DNA from: Incurvaria masculella
Lineage: Eukaryota; Arthropoda; Insecta; Lepidoptera; Incurvariidae
Direction: 5' to 3'
NCBI GenBank assembly: GCA_946894095.1
Contig: OX335641.1
Location: 17,750,501 to 17,814,500 of the forward strand
DNA length: 64,000 nucleotides
Position 1 is the stretch's first letter. Each line of letters starts with the position of its first letter. Positions 46,690-57,075 of the stretch are shown here, piece by piece. The notes under the pieces were generated by a model. The model ran no database searches and had not been told where the DNA came from. It worked only from the letters and a program-made list of their open reading frames with translations. A program made the translations under genes and the position numbers.

Positions 46690-47689
46690 TGTACAGAACT
46701 GATTTTACAGCCCATCTAAGCTATGAGCTCTATGTATATCTGCCTAGCAGTTTTGAAACATTTTCGTATGAAATTAAGACCGGTTAATAATAATAATATT
46801 AGTTCCGCATTGTATTCATAAACGTAAGTAAATGTAAATTTCATGCATAAATTACTAAATAACCTTTCATTGACCACTTACTTAATCTGTGATAAATTTA
46901 CATTGAATTCTTATATAACAGGATGAAGGCGGAAACAAGACTAAGGAAATGGCCATAGTAAATAACTGTCAGAGTGGCGTGGCAGAAACCGTTCAATGCA
47001 TGGGAAACATCTGTTTTCATTATTTTCCATGCTGCAGGAACATAAAGTAAAAGAAAACAAAAAAGATACACTTGTTAAGAAAATGTTTACTTTTATATTC
47101 GTTTGATATCAATCGATCACCCGTTCTCGTGACAATTTAAATTTAATTATAATATCGATTTATGTTCGGTTTTAATACAACTCTTTGGAATAGTGACAAA
47201 ACATATATTAATATAGATTTTTTTTATTTTAAGATCAGAACGTGACATGTTTCTTGTTCAGATTGTTTGTTTTACGTATTTTTTATATCGTCTTTTTTAC
47301 CTTTTATGTAATTTTTCCGCTTTACAAACAAATGCAATTAATTGTATTGATTCACTTACAGGGTAGGATTATGACAGTGAACTAATGCTACATTAAATAT
47401 CATGTACCTAATTTACGTTTTTACCAACCGATTTCGGCCAATTAATCATTCATATGTATTCTGAAAACATGCTCTTTTAATTCGACATATTTTATTTTTA
47501 TTTTACTAAATATTTTTATTTTAAATATGGAATAAAATACTTTATTAATGTTGAGAAGTGGTTCACGTTAAAATTTAAATGTTTTTTTTCCAAACAAAAT
47601 AAGGATCTATTCAGCATCAATGTAGCGCGATATCTGTAATAATATGTAAAGACATTAACAGACACAAATATGCCTTATCCTTTAATTGA
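46690..47689. other. AT-rich sequence, nothing recognised
   Basis: No gene or repeat recognised. Confidence 0.5.
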
Positions 47690-47820
47690 AAGTCGATCGT
47701 CACTTTTAGTTAACCGCATGGATCTCCTTTCATACTGTCCTTTCAAAGTGACGTGTTTAATGTTATGTTGACGATGATTTTGATTTTTTGCCCTTTCGTG
47801 CAATCGGCCCTTAGACTATG
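47690..47820 (-). repeat. MITE-like repeat, relative of 15505-15670
   Basis: The reverse complement contains AGGGCCGATTGCACGAAAGG, CAAAAAATCAAAAT and CACGTCACTTTGAAAGGACAG, then ACTAAAAGTGACGA, as in the 15.5-kb copy. Confidence 0.55.
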
Positions 47821-48847
47821 ACACTGCAACCGCGGTGTCAAATTAGCATATTGTTATTTAACTGGATCGTCAATTGCATTGGATTCTGAATTATTTTAAT
47901 AAATTAGCTTCCAAAGGGAGGCGCATCGAGGCAAAGAGTTTCAAATTAACAAATGTCGATCATAAATGACTTATCAACGATATTTTTTTAGATTATTTGA
48001 AATCTCGTTAAGTATTTGAATAACACCTTTCAGCGTATATTTGCCCCAACCGAGCGGCGCTCAGCTAGAAAATTTATCCAGACATGCCTAGGCGCCGCAT
48101 CCTCAGGAACATGCCGACATTACCAATGCATGAACCAGTCTACTAGTTAATTAACCTGCCTGCGACTATGTAAAGAAGATGCTGAACAGAGCTTGAATCA
48201 GCAGGTGGCTTGAATAGCGGTGATGAATAATTGACAAGCGGTGCGTTGATGTGAGATAGTTTGAATTATTAATTCTAATATCTGAGTGGTTTAGAGTAGT
48301 TATAAATATCTAGGCATTTCATCACATTGACCTTATATTGCGTCGAACTTTGTTGTACTTATTTGGTATTTAGTACTTCCGTTTATAAGTAAATTACAAG
48401 GTCTTTAAACTTTCTCACCTTTAAATATGTGCGAAATCTAACAAGCGAATTTATCGTATAAGTAAAATAACACAAATTCCTGTCTACGTCTTGTCTTTTG
48501 TCGTCCAAGTGGTACCGTTTGAAATATTAAATTCTGACTACCTTACTTATCCGTGTAGTGTTTTTTTGGCATGATCAAAAGGCAGCTTTTTATAAAAAAA
48601 AATCGCTGCGGTAGCTACAAATTATTACAAAATAAAAGACTAGCAAAAGGGTATTCTAGTACTTAACACTACGAATAGTTCGCTGGATATTGTGCTTATT
48701 TATTGTTTCATCACTCCATCATTATTCATGTCCACATGAACTCAAAAACTTTCTCTATATTTTTCATTACATTTTATTTTAGGTTACAGCTACCTTTTAT
48801 ACAGAAAGTCCCAAAAGTCGACGATTAGCCGCAATCAGATGTAAGAT
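47821..48847. other. Non-coding, nothing recognised
   Basis: No gene or repeat recognised. Confidence 0.45.
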
Positions 48848-49241
48848 GTCAGCCTCGGTGGCCCAGTGGCGCGACACTTCGGCGATCGCTCTCCGAAGTT
48901 AAGCAACGCTGGGTCCGGTCTGGTCTTGGATGGGTGACCATTCGACCGTTGAGAGAGGCTGGCCGTGGTTCGGATTCCACGTTAAGCTGTAGGTCCCCTT
49001 CCTTACTTACTAGGTGGTAGGGTTTATCCCGCCCGGGTTGGTACCATCGCATTGGATGAACGATGGTCGAAGCGGCAATGAAAATTGTCCGTGTTTTCCA
49101 TCCAGTTCAATGTAGCCGTGCAATATAAGGAAGGTCCTGGCATGGCACCTAGTTCCCATGTGGTGTGTTGGGCTAATACCATGACAGAACTTGTGGTATT
49201 AGCCATCCATGTCCAGTCACATAAAAAAAAAAAAAAAAAGA
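48848..49241 (+). repeat. Full-length SINE (family A) with chimeric tRNA/5S rRNA head
   Basis: Order: A-box-like TGGCCCAGTGG (48859-48869); 5S rRNA-like core CTCCGAAGTTAAGCAACG to TTGGATGGGTGACCA (48891-48940), which covers the 5S region holding its internal Pol III control elements; B-box/T-arm CGTGGTTCGGATTCCACG (48964-48981), with a perfect 5-bp stem; body from CCTTACTTACTAGGTGGTAG through CCCGGGTTGGTACCATCG, CATCCAGTTCAATG, GGCATGGCACCTAG and GTGGTATTAGCCATCCATG; and a 17-A tail (about 49223-49239). Pol III transcription and LINE-assisted insertion are expected for such elements. The best-preserved copy of this subtype here. Confidence 0.88.
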
Positions 49242-50074
49242 TAAGTCATAAAAGCTATCAGAAAATATTAAAAAATCTAAGACCTGTAATTATGGCAAAA
49301 TAAATATTCAAGAAAAACAAAAATATAAAAACATATTGTGACGAACATTGAAATCATGTTGCTACATTTTTTACTTTTGCTTGGTTATATTTTTGGGTTG
49401 TTGCCTTGAATAATGCTTCTGTAAATTGTAGTATAATATTTAATGTCAACTACCTTATCTTAGAAAAATATTTCTCTTTTAAGTGTTAGGCTGGTTGATT
49501 TACAGGTAAAATTAAATGAAAATTTTAATGGTGCACATAAATAAACGTTATTTCATTGTTGACTGGTTTTTTTACCTCAATGAGAATCTTTTTTCTTAAA
49601 TAAAAATCGACATTGCAAACCCAACCAAACAAAAATAATATGGAACTTGTACCTTGTACCTTTTCTGGAAGCTTATAAAATATTAAGTCATTTCCATAAT
49701 TCGTATGCCACGTGATATACTTTTGGTTTTAGTCGTCCCATTTTATTTAAATAGATGTACTGAACTCGGCATGGTATTGTATCCGCGGAATAAATAATTA
49801 TTTTATTTGGACTTGGTATACAGACCTAAGATGTATTATTGTATTAAGATGTATATCAGTATTATTAACGTAACTCACCTTCTCGAACCCTCTAATAGTT
49901 ATTATCACGAGGTATCTACGAGTACATTAAACTTCCTTAACCATACAAATAATCCACATTAAACATATATACTATTACATTATGTCATAAAAAAAGTATG
50001 CTTGGCGTTTAATAAAAAAATAATCATGAAATACGTACCTTTTCAATATAAGTACGGTACGAGCATTCAACCCA
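49242..50074. other. AT-rich sequence, nothing recognised
   Basis: No gene or repeat recognised. Confidence 0.45.
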
Positions 50075-50262
50075 CTGTCATAATATAAGCCATACACACC
50101 CCATTTCCAAAAAAATTTGATGCCATGCCCGGAAAATCCTGGGCATGGCATCTTTATCAATTTATGAGCACGGCTACATTGAACTGGATGGAAAACACAT
50201 AGATTACCTTTTCCTCCAATGCGATGGTAACAATCCGGGTCTTCGGATGAATTTCGGACCAT
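50075..50262 (-). repeat. SINE body fragment (family A) with internal hairpin
   Basis: GTCATAATATAAGCC, GATGCCATGCCC, ATGAGCACGGCTACATTGAA, CTGGATGGAAAACAC and CAATGCGATGGTAACAA in minus-strand order. A 12-bp perfect hairpin (50119-50130 with 50141-50152) was created by an inverted copying of the GATGCCATGCCC block, which is single in other copies. Confidence 0.72.
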
Positions 50263-50809
50263 AGAGCAGCGGGGGATGTGAATCAGAGGGGTGAATCGAT
50301 ATAAAAAATAGCGGGGGAACACAAGCCTGGTCTCTACCTCACTAACGTTCAAACCGTTAATCATATTATGAAGAATATACGCACGTATGATTCGATGAAA
50401 CCACCAATGGAATGAAGATACAGGGCATGTATTCTTGGCATTCCGTCATTGCGGATTCAGTAGAGTTAACAGAAGAAGAATTTACTTTGACATTACTTTG
50501 GCATTCTAGAAACCGATCGCAGCGCCACACGGAATGAGTGGCCACGGAATTAAACGTTTACATATGTAATAATTGTTATTTGTATGGACGATGAAAACTT
50601 TGGCATTCTGGGAAGATTTTGACAGCTGCGTTTACTGATTCATTCGTGGAATAATTTCGTACTTGTTTCCGCAGCTGCAATGACAAAGGTTGCCAGGCAT
50701 TCGGCTTTAGGCAGTTATGTTTGGGATTTTAGGAAACATTTTTGGAAACCATTTGCGGGTCTGGCCTGTCCGGCATTTGTTAGGCTTTTCATCGTTCGTG
50801 GTGTAACTC
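50263..50809. other. Non-coding, nothing recognised
   Basis: A 129-codon minus-strand frame (50364-49975) runs through the SINE and has no family features. Confidence 0.4.
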
Positions 50810-50935
50810 GTCACACGCCTGCTGGTTAAGCGGGCGAAGAAATGCAGAATGACGTCGACACGCCGACCCCAGAAAGAAGCGGCGACTTCCTCCCCGTCCC
50901 GCCGCGGTGTCGCTACGCATTTATAAACATTACGC
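50810..50935. other. CpG-rich patch
   Basis: GACGTCGACACGCCGACC and CCCCGTCCCGCCGCGG. The left edge resembles 44905-44960. No ORF. Confidence 0.3.
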
Positions 50936-52639
50936 TATAATATTTTGGCAAACGAAACGTTAGAATAAGAAGATATTAATAGTTCATAATATATCCTCAC
51001 GGCCACTGTTCCGTTAGTTACTTACTTTTAGAATTGAAACTTCAGTGAGGTTCACCATAAGCAGTAAACAAACACAGAATAAGCTAAAATACAAATCTTC
51101 GATGAGTCGAATCTCCGAGTCGTGTTTGTTTTCGTGCGCTACCATTCGTTAGCAGCTTAGAGCGAGCACTTCTATTACTGAAAAACAGAAAGAGATAGCA
51201 CTACACTAGCTCCCACTGCCACAGCCCTATTTAAAATCATACTTTCCGAGTTGAGGAATAACCTCGGGAATAACGAAAAATAGCATATTCGTTTCCGTAT
51301 GCGATTCAGTAAATGCCGCAGGAATAGGTCGGAAGTAATTAACTGATTCAGCTATGATTCAGCTATGATTCAGTAAAGTGTTTACATAAGTTTGGCTAGA
51401 ATGCACCACAGAGTGAAAGGCAAACGTCAAACTCGTTAAAGGTATACGTCAAACGCGTGAAAAATATGTTTTCGTGGGTATTTTCTATACACGTGTCTAG
51501 GCGTCCTAATACACATCACACTTTTTTCATATAACCTGAAAAAATGCGTCCACCTTCGTGCAAAATCAGATTTTCCTAATTGATATCGCGTCAAGCCGAA
51601 TACTCCAACGGCCTCCGGTTGATGTTTTCGTCACGCTAACGCAATGAGAAAGCGCGTGTCGTCAAACGATTTCTACTTAACGTCACATGCTCTTAACGGA
51701 GTATTTTCACAAATAGGGTTAAAATAGTAAGACTTGTTTACTGTTGACATGTGTATGTGTTGCACACACTTTTCCACACACAATTTTACTTGGTATAAAA
51801 CTTAACTTAAAGGTTTGCATAGTATTTTCAGTGTATTGGACTAAATCGATAATTTGGCGTTTTACCTCAGTAGCAATTGCGCTACGATGGTTAACCCTAA
51901 AGTACTAATCATCGCCCTAGAGGCCGCACTCTCTCGGTTTGCTCGTTTTCTCTTCTAAAGTTCTTCAGAGAAGCGGCTAACGTCGCTTAGTGTATGGCAA
52001 CCCTGCACAGAAATGGATATTTCTTCGTGACTGTAACGTGCATGACGTGGCGCTTCAATAAATTTTTTTTTGGTCATCAAACTACACTGAGTCATGTCAC
52101 TATCTCATTGATCCGACGAAGCAGAAAGCGGGATTAAGTGGAGCAAAGAATACATCGCTTCATAGCTTTACATTACATAGTTGGTCCACTAAATACATCT
52201 AGGTAAACGCCAGCCATAGTTCAACACGGAATGTGCTATCTTTTATTTCCACTAATAACGCGGCATTATTGCACAAAAATAACTAGAGACGGGTATTCAG
52301 ATACTAAAATTGAACTTAAATATAGCTTTCAGATCCAATTAAATAAGAAGAAGAGAGAAGTTTACAAATATCGGAGGAATTTGCGACAAGTTGATCAAGT
52401 GAATCAACTGGTCTCTCGTCAAATTCCTCTAATAAATTGTATGCGGTTTCACTCGCTTTTTTCCATCTAAGACATAGTCAATCTGCTCGTGAGTTTTTTT
52501 GCGAGGAACTTCACACCGCCATCCATTATAAGGTGCGACTGATGTATGTATGCCAAAGATACCGTTCCGCCAGCGAAGTATGCGACGTGAATTATTTGCC
52601 CTGGATACGAGGAAAGCCCTATTGGTATTTTTTGCGTTG
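50936..52639. other. Non-coding; short tandem repeat at 51344-51374
   Basis: TGATTCAGCTA is repeated about 2.8 times at 51344-51374. Short frames on both strands near 52230-52700 have no family features. Confidence 0.4.
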
Positions 52640-53044
52640 GTTTTTTTTCTTATGCGACCTGTCATGGATGGCTAATACCACACAACTACCGTTATGATAT
52701 TAGCCCAATACACCACATTCCCGAAGGAATTAGGTGCCATGCTAGGAACTTCCCTTTATGAGCACCGCTACATTAAACTGGATGGAAAACACGGACAATT
52801 TTTCACTGCCGCTTCGACCATCTTTTCATCCAATGCGATGGTACCTACCCGGGCGGGCATAAACCCTACCACCTAGTAGGGGAAGGGGACCTACAGTTTT
52901 ACATTGATTCCGAACCATGGAGCAGCTCGCATTCGTAACGAAATGCACTTATCGAACTCGGAAAGAGAAAGACAGTGGTACATGTCGGTATTGAACCCAG
53001 GTCTCTGGTACGCTAGGCCAGTCCCCGCGCCACTAGGCTACGAG
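52640..53044 (-). repeat. Full-length SINE (family A) with tRNA-type head
   Basis: Best tRNA-headed copy. Reading the minus strand: TAGCCTAGTGGCGCGGGGAC (A box), anticodon-like region CTGGCCTAGCGTACCAGAG, B box GGGTTCAATACC, then body with GAACGAATGC-type and CAGCTGCTCC-like blocks, CCCCTTCCCCTACTAGGTGG, CGATGGTACC-like block, CCATCCAGTTTAATG, ATTCCTTCGGGAATGTGG, and GCCATCCATGACAGG, ending in an A-rich tail (T run at 52641-52650 on plus). From CTACTAGGTGG onward it matches the body of the 48848-49241 copy; the head does not. Confidence 0.85.
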
Positions 53045-53104
53045 CCTGCTGTTCTCTATAATTAACTCCTGCCCTGACCCTCATCTACTGCCTATCGTTA
53101 TTCG

Positions 53105-53165
53105 ATAAATGTTTGCCTGCGGCTTGAAAATCAGCCAACGCCTAGCCTGTGCCCAAAAAACTATT
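53105..53165 (+). pseudogene. Short RT fragment (non-LTR)
   Basis: TGAAAATCAGCCAACGCCTAG then CCTGTGCCCAAAAA matches the nucleotide sequence at 24928-24960 that encodes WKSANVQPVPKK, with an internal deletion. Dead fragment. Confidence 0.55.
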
Positions 53166-53367
53166 GCCTCACAGAAGAGAGGTAATCTTTTATGTATCCA
53201 AAGTAATGGTGCACCTTAATGTAGTGAATTAGGAAATGAATTGTAAAGCAACCACCAATATACCTTTCTTCCAAATTGAGCTGCTGGTGATCTCCTAGAT
53301 GTAGGTGTAACTAACTTTAAGGCACTGGCCCTCGTTCACTCTCCTACAATCAATAAAAATATTATAA

Positions 53368-54645
53368 TAGGTCGGGGAAAAAGTCTTTTCGCATTATAGT
53401 ACGTATGAACTTGTAATAAAATCTCTTTGGCTATACTATTTGTATCTGGCTGGTTTTGGTATCATTGAAAGTTTAAATTTTAAAGAACATAATTCCAAAT
53501 TCAAATTAGGAAAATGTGTGATTCTCATTAGTTTTTCGTACTGTCAAAATGAGTGAATCTAATGAAGAAATTCGATACATTTTAAAATTTTACTACAAAA
53601 AAGGTAAAAATGCAACGCAAGCCGCGAAAAAAATTTGCGATGTTTATGGACCTAGTGCAGTGTCTGTGAGAGTAGCACAAATTTGGTTTAAGCGTTTTCA
53701 ATCCGGAAATTTTGATGTCAAAGATGCACGTCGCTCTGGTCGCCCTATTACGGATAAAATGGATGCCATTTTTGAAAAAGTGGAGCAAGATCGGCATATC
53801 AGTAGTTACGACGTAGCTGAAGAACTAGGAATTGACCACAAAACAGTTTTGGCGCATTTGAAAAAAACTGGGTACACAAAAAAGCTCTATATTTGGGTAC
53901 CTCACGAGCTCACTGAAAGAAACCTAATGAACCGTGTACTCATTTGTGATTCTTTATTACGACGTAATGAAACCGAACCATTTTTGAAGAAGCTGATAAC
54001 TGGTGATGAAAAGTGGATCACGTACGACAAGAACGTGCGAAAAAGGTCGTGGTCAAAGGCCGGTCAAGCTTCACAGACTGTGGCGAAACCCGGGTTAACT
54101 CGCAACAAGGTGATGCTGTGTGTGTGGTGGGATTGGAAGGGCATTATTCATTATGAGCTGTTACCACCAGGCAGGACCATCGATTCTGAACTCTACTGCG
54201 AACAACTGATGAGATTAATGCAAGAAGTTGAGAGAAAGCGGCCGGAATTAATCAACAGAAGGGGTGTGGTTTTTCATCATGATAACGCTAGACCTCACAC
54301 ATCTTTAGCCACTCAGCAAAAACTAAGAGAGTTTGGCTGGGAGGTGTTAATGCATCCGCCGTATAGTCCTGACCTTGCACCTTCAGATTTCCACCTGTTT
54401 AGGTCTCTTCAGAATTCTTTAGGCAGTGTCAGGTTAACATCACGAGAGGACTGCCAAAACCACTTGTCGCGGTATATTGATCAGAAGTCCCAATATTTCT
54501 ATAGCAATGGGATCATGTCCCTACCTACAAGATGGCAAAAAGTTATCGAACAAAATGGTACCTACATACTTTAGTTAAATGTAAATAAACCATATTAAAA
54601 AATGTTTTGAATTTTCTTAAAAAATGCGAAGAAACTTTTTCCATA
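53368..54645 (+). mobile_element. Mariner (Tc1/mariner superfamily) DNA transposon, apparently full length
   Basis: The left terminus AGGTCGGGGAAAAAGTCTTT (53369 onward) and the right terminus, read as complement (GGAAAAAGTTTCTTCGCATT from 54642 leftwards), form an imperfect inverted repeat of about 28 bp that shares GGAAAAAGT and TTCGCATT. Outermost bases on the right (CATATG) do not match the left, so that end has mutated or the boundary is slightly off. Left flank is TA-rich; the exact TA duplication cannot be fixed. Between the termini lies one open transposase gene. Confidence 0.88.
53549..54574 (+). CDS. Mariner transposase, 341 aa, uninterrupted
   Basis: Cut-and-paste transposase; length is normal for the family (about 345). 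Residues 1-110 form the paired helix-turn-helix DNA-binding region (IWFKRFQSGNFDVKDARRSG at 45-64, linker GRP). WVPHEL is at 116-121. The catalytic triad is present: D153 (in TGDEKW), D245 (in HHDNARPH) and D280 (in APSDFHLF), with 34 residues between the last two, i.e. DD34D. YSPDLAP is at 272-278. The ATG at 53549 is the first in frame, about 180 bp inside the left terminus. Subfamily looks mellifera/cecropia-like from WVPHEL and RSLQNSL but is not certain. No stop, frameshift or lost catalytic residue is seen, so it is either recent or still active. Confidence 0.95.
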   Translation: MSESNEEIRYILKFYYKKGKNATQAAKKICDVYGPSAVSVRVAQIWFKRFQSGNFDVKDARRSGRPITDKMDAIFEKVEQDRHISSYDVAEELGIDHKTVLAHLKKTGYTKKLYIWVPHELTERNLMNRVLICDSLLRRNETEPFLKKLITGDEKWITYDKNVRKRSWSKAGQASQTVAKPGLTRNKVMLCVWWDWKGIIHYELLPPGRTIDSELYCEQLMRLMQEVERKRPELINRRGVVFHHDNARPHTSLATQQKLREFGWEVLMHPPYSPDLAPSDFHLFRSLQNSLGSVRLTSREDCQNHLSRYIDQKSQYFYSNGIMSLPTRWQKVIEQNGTYIL

Positions 54646-55530
54646 TGTTGCAATTTTATCCCAAAAACTCAACTTAATTGGTAATTTTATTAGTTAATCT
54701 ATTCACTCGTCTGTTTGCCAAAACTTAAGCAGGGCCAATAAAAATCTCCTTAATACTTACTAAGTGGATATAAAAAACAATAATTCGTCATAATCTTTCG
54801 AGAGACAGTGTTTAAGTCTATGGACGGCTAGCTAACTGAGCTAAGTAGAGTCAATATAGATCTTTTGAACACATTTTTTCTATCAATATTTTGTAATATT
54901 TCAACTAAGCATGAAATTTAAGTGCATAAAAATAAATCCATTTGACAGATGTCAAACGGGATCCAGTCACATACCTCATTTTCCAAGAAGCCGCAGGCCG
55001 AGTTTGGAACGAATTTTTTGAGCGGCACGTCTCGCGGAGGCGCGGCGTGCCAACGAGTTCGGCTCGATTAAAAATACCAACCGGCGCTCAGTGTTCGTGG
55101 CAATGTTTTGAATTTTTGAGCAACCGGATATCTTGTTTAATAAGACTTTTGTGTATTAAATTGCATTTGAGAAATTTGTATTATGCTGATTAAAATAAGA
55201 ACATTTTCATATACCAAACCAAACAGGTGCGGAAACAAAATAGACCAAGAACAGGTTGCATATTCGGGGATGCCCGTAAGAAGCGAAATTTCTACACATG
55301 TTTCATTGAAAGTAATGTTAGTAGAAGTATTAAAAGAATAACAATGTGATCAAAGTCCATACAATGATATGGACTCGTTTTAATGGGTGCTCCTGGGTGT
55401 TATCCAGACTGCGATGATGGAGAAGAAAGCAAATATCCTTCTCTAATGGCTCAAATTACATAGCATCAAATGAGACATTTAACATTAGCAATCGCAAAAG
55501 AATGAGACATTTTCTCGGGTTATTGCCTTA
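54646..55530. other. Non-coding, nothing recognised
   Basis: A small GC-rich block at 54985-55090 lies within an 83-codon frame without family features. Confidence 0.45.
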
Positions 55531-55718
55531 AAGGGCTGATTTTTCAATAGTTTGATAATCAGCCAGATAACTATTCGACGGATATATTTACGCCTCTGCT
55601 TATCCATCCGTTATAGTAAGTTATATTTTTATTAAGTAAAATTACTGACAGATAATTGTGATAGAAAATATAATTCTCCGGTAATGATTATCCGTCTTTT
55701 GACTGATGTTAATTTGCA
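55531..55718 (-). repeat. MITE M4 fragment cut off by a SINE
   Basis: AGGGCTGATTTTTCAATAG and ATCAGCCAGATAACTATTCG, then TTACGCC...TTATCCATCCGTT, match the complement of 61031-61264. The far terminus is missing at the junction with the SINE at 55719. Confidence 0.65.
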
Positions 55719-56019
55719 CTAGGGTTCCGAACGCAAAGGGTACCAAACGGAACCCTATTACTAAGCTTCCGCTGTCCGTCTGTCCGTCCGTTCGTCCGTA
55801 CGTCCGTCTGTCACATCGCTGTATCTCGTGAACCGTAATAGGTAGACAGCTAAAATGTTCACAGAGTGTGTATATCTGTTGCCGCTATGACGCCAAAAAA
55901 AACAAATAAAAATTAAAGGGGCCCATCAAACAAGAAACGTGATTTATTTGGGTCAAATCTTGTATACTGGTACAGATCCCTTCGTGTACGAGTCCGACTC
56001 GCACTTGGCCGGTTTTTAC
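55719..56019 (-). repeat. tRNA-type SINE (family B)
   Basis: Same arrangement as 38852-39117: AGGGTTCCGAACGC at the left, a CCGTCTGTCCGTCCG tract, TGTATCTCGTGAACCG, an AT-rich spacer, then CGAGTCCGACTCGCACTTGG. The B box is degraded (GGTACAGATCCC on plus). Confidence 0.85.
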
Positions 56020-56924
56020 AACAATGTGGTCTATCAGCAAGTTAACGGCACCTTCAGTTGATTTTTTTTCCCCGAAGCCAAATTTAGAGTCAGCAAGTAG
56101 ATTTTTTTTTATAAATAACGCCTCATCTTGGTTTTCATCAGTTTTAATGCTTATCGCCGTTTTTGTAATTAGGAATTACGACACTATTCTTAAATACTTT
56201 AAGAAATACTTCAATAGAGAGACCAAAAGGTTAAAAATATGGGTCAGTGGCACACGCAGCTGTTAGTTTAGGAATATGAAAATAATTTCACCCTGTCCCG
56301 CAGCACTATCTAATTTTAGATAATTAACAGTTTTTTCGATCTCTTATTCATTAGTTTTAAAAAGGTGTGTTCATAAGTGTATTTCATGTTTCACCAGAGA
56401 TTCTTAAATTTTATATTTTATTGAATATAATATTTTATGATTGACATTCTAATAAGACTTCATGTGTATCGTAAATGTTTAGTCATGAGAACAAGGCAGA
56501 TATCACAAACTCGATCAATCTATGATAAAAAATATGAACGTCATAATCGTAAGCCATAATTCCAATATTATCTTACGAAAACGAAGCACCGTTTTATCTC
56601 AACTCACCCATTCATGAAACCATGATGAATTATTCACAAACGAAACAACAATTTAGTTGTTCGGGTGCGAGACCCTAGATCTTGTTATGTTAGGACGTTT
56701 TCACTCAGATCTGTTTTTGGTTGGCATAAATTATAATATTCGAAATCCTTCAAATAATCGAGTAATCAAAATTGATGTGGAAATTATTCAAGCGTTACCA
56801 TTTTTGTATATTGGTGCGGTATATTCAAACTTCCAAACCAAAAGAAATACTTAATAACATTGAATGATTACCAAAATGGACTGACTGCATTATAAGTTTA
56901 CGCTTTAATGAATAAATAAATTCT
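56020..56924. other. AT-rich sequence, nothing recognised
   Basis: No gene or repeat recognised. Confidence 0.45.
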
Positions 56925-57075
56925 TTATTGTACATAAACAAAAATACAATTACAGAGAAAATATACAGCAAAACAACAATAATGCACAAAGGCGGACTTA
57001 TCACTAAGAGTGATTTCTTCCAGTCAACCCTTGGGGTGATAAGGAAAGGCAATAGAAATATCTGTGGGTAGGTGA
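56925..57075 (-). repeat. LINE 3' end (truncated copy)
   Basis: The reverse complement reads CCAACCCTTGGGG-like sequence near 57040, GAAATCACTCTTAGTGATAAG, CCGCCTTTGTGCATTATTG and finally TGTACAATAAAGAAT. This is the 3' UTR of an abundant lepidopteran LINE, ending near a polyadenylation-like AATAAA. No coding part remains. Confidence 0.65.

Noticed and set aside
48889..48940. Possible 5S rRNA gene
   Set aside because: Only the middle of 5S is present and it is embedded in a SINE with an A-tail; the 5' and 3' ends of 5S are missing.
49975..50364. 129-codon minus-strand ORF as a gene
   Set aside because: Most of it is antisense through SINE sequence and a SINE-derived hairpin; no family features.
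52980..53044. Possible tRNA gene on the minus strand
   Set aside because: A and B boxes are present, but they are followed by SINE body and there is no acceptor stem pairing; it is a SINE head.
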